A DNA stretch of 64,000 nt from Mastigias papua (lineage: Eukaryota; Cnidaria; Scyphozoa; Rhizostomeae; Mastigiidae), in NCBI GenBank assembly GCA_964019165.1, contig OZ025277.1, positions 14,223,681 to 14,287,680 on the forward strand, in the 5' to 3' direction. Below are positions 63,869 through 64,000 of this stretch, piece by piece; positions within the stretch are counted from its first letter, which is position 1; each line of letters starts with the position of its first letter. The notes beneath the pieces were generated by a model. The model did no database searches. It had not been told where the DNA came from and was given only the letters and a program-made list of their open reading frames with translations. Position numbers and translations under genes: made by a program.

Positions 63869-64000
63869 CTAGGACACAAGGTACATACATAAATAGATTC
63901 TTCAGTATGAAATAAATGGGAGGGGGGACACTTATTAATTTTTCCTTTATGGATCCATCACTTTATTAATTCTTAGCAAGATTTTTCCTGCGTTGATTTG

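Overview
The window is nuclear DNA of an animal. It is AT-rich, its genes are split by many GT-AG introns, and it is studded with TA, TG, TACA, GAT and TAATA microsatellites. There is no prokaryotic gene architecture. An invertebrate, possibly a cnidarian, is my best guess from the short introns, the full intron-rich dynein and the palindromic repeats; no sequence here proves the taxon.

Three protein-coding genes were rebuilt exon by exon. (1) Positions 1002-15308, minus strand: CASD1, the Golgi sialate O-acetyltransferase. 19 coding exons give 687 codons in one continuous frame; the last 110-130 residues were not found and probably lie beyond position 1. (2) Positions 20731-25378, plus strand: a CNPPD1-like cyclin-fold protein, 9 coding exons, 455 residues, apparently complete. 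(3) Positions 26759-63868, minus strand: the motor and C-terminal two thirds of an axonemal inner-arm dynein heavy chain, closest to DNAH7. 59 coding exons total 8241 nt (2746 residues plus stop), with phase agreeing at every junction. The N-terminal tail lies to the right of the window.

CASD1 and CNPPD1 point away from each other across a 5.4 kb spacer that holds TA arrays and a hammerhead-like palindrome. CNPPD1 and DNAH7 converge tail to tail across 1.4 kb. Nothing suggests the three proteins work together: CASD1 acts in the Golgi, DNAH7 in the cilium or flagellum, and CNPPD1 is poorly characterised.

The rest is introns and spacer. They hold a 16-bp minisatellite (1.5-1.8 kb), a degenerate minisatellite split by a MITE-like element (8.4-9.5 kb), long inverted repeats at 14.7, 18.7, 23.1 and 50.4 kb (one carrying a complete tRNA-like cloverleaf), and four loci with motifs like the hammerhead ribozyme core. 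No autonomous transposon, CRISPR array, rRNA gene or previously undescribed multi-gene system is visible. The hammerhead-like repeat family and the tRNA foldback element are the most interesting non-genic signals.
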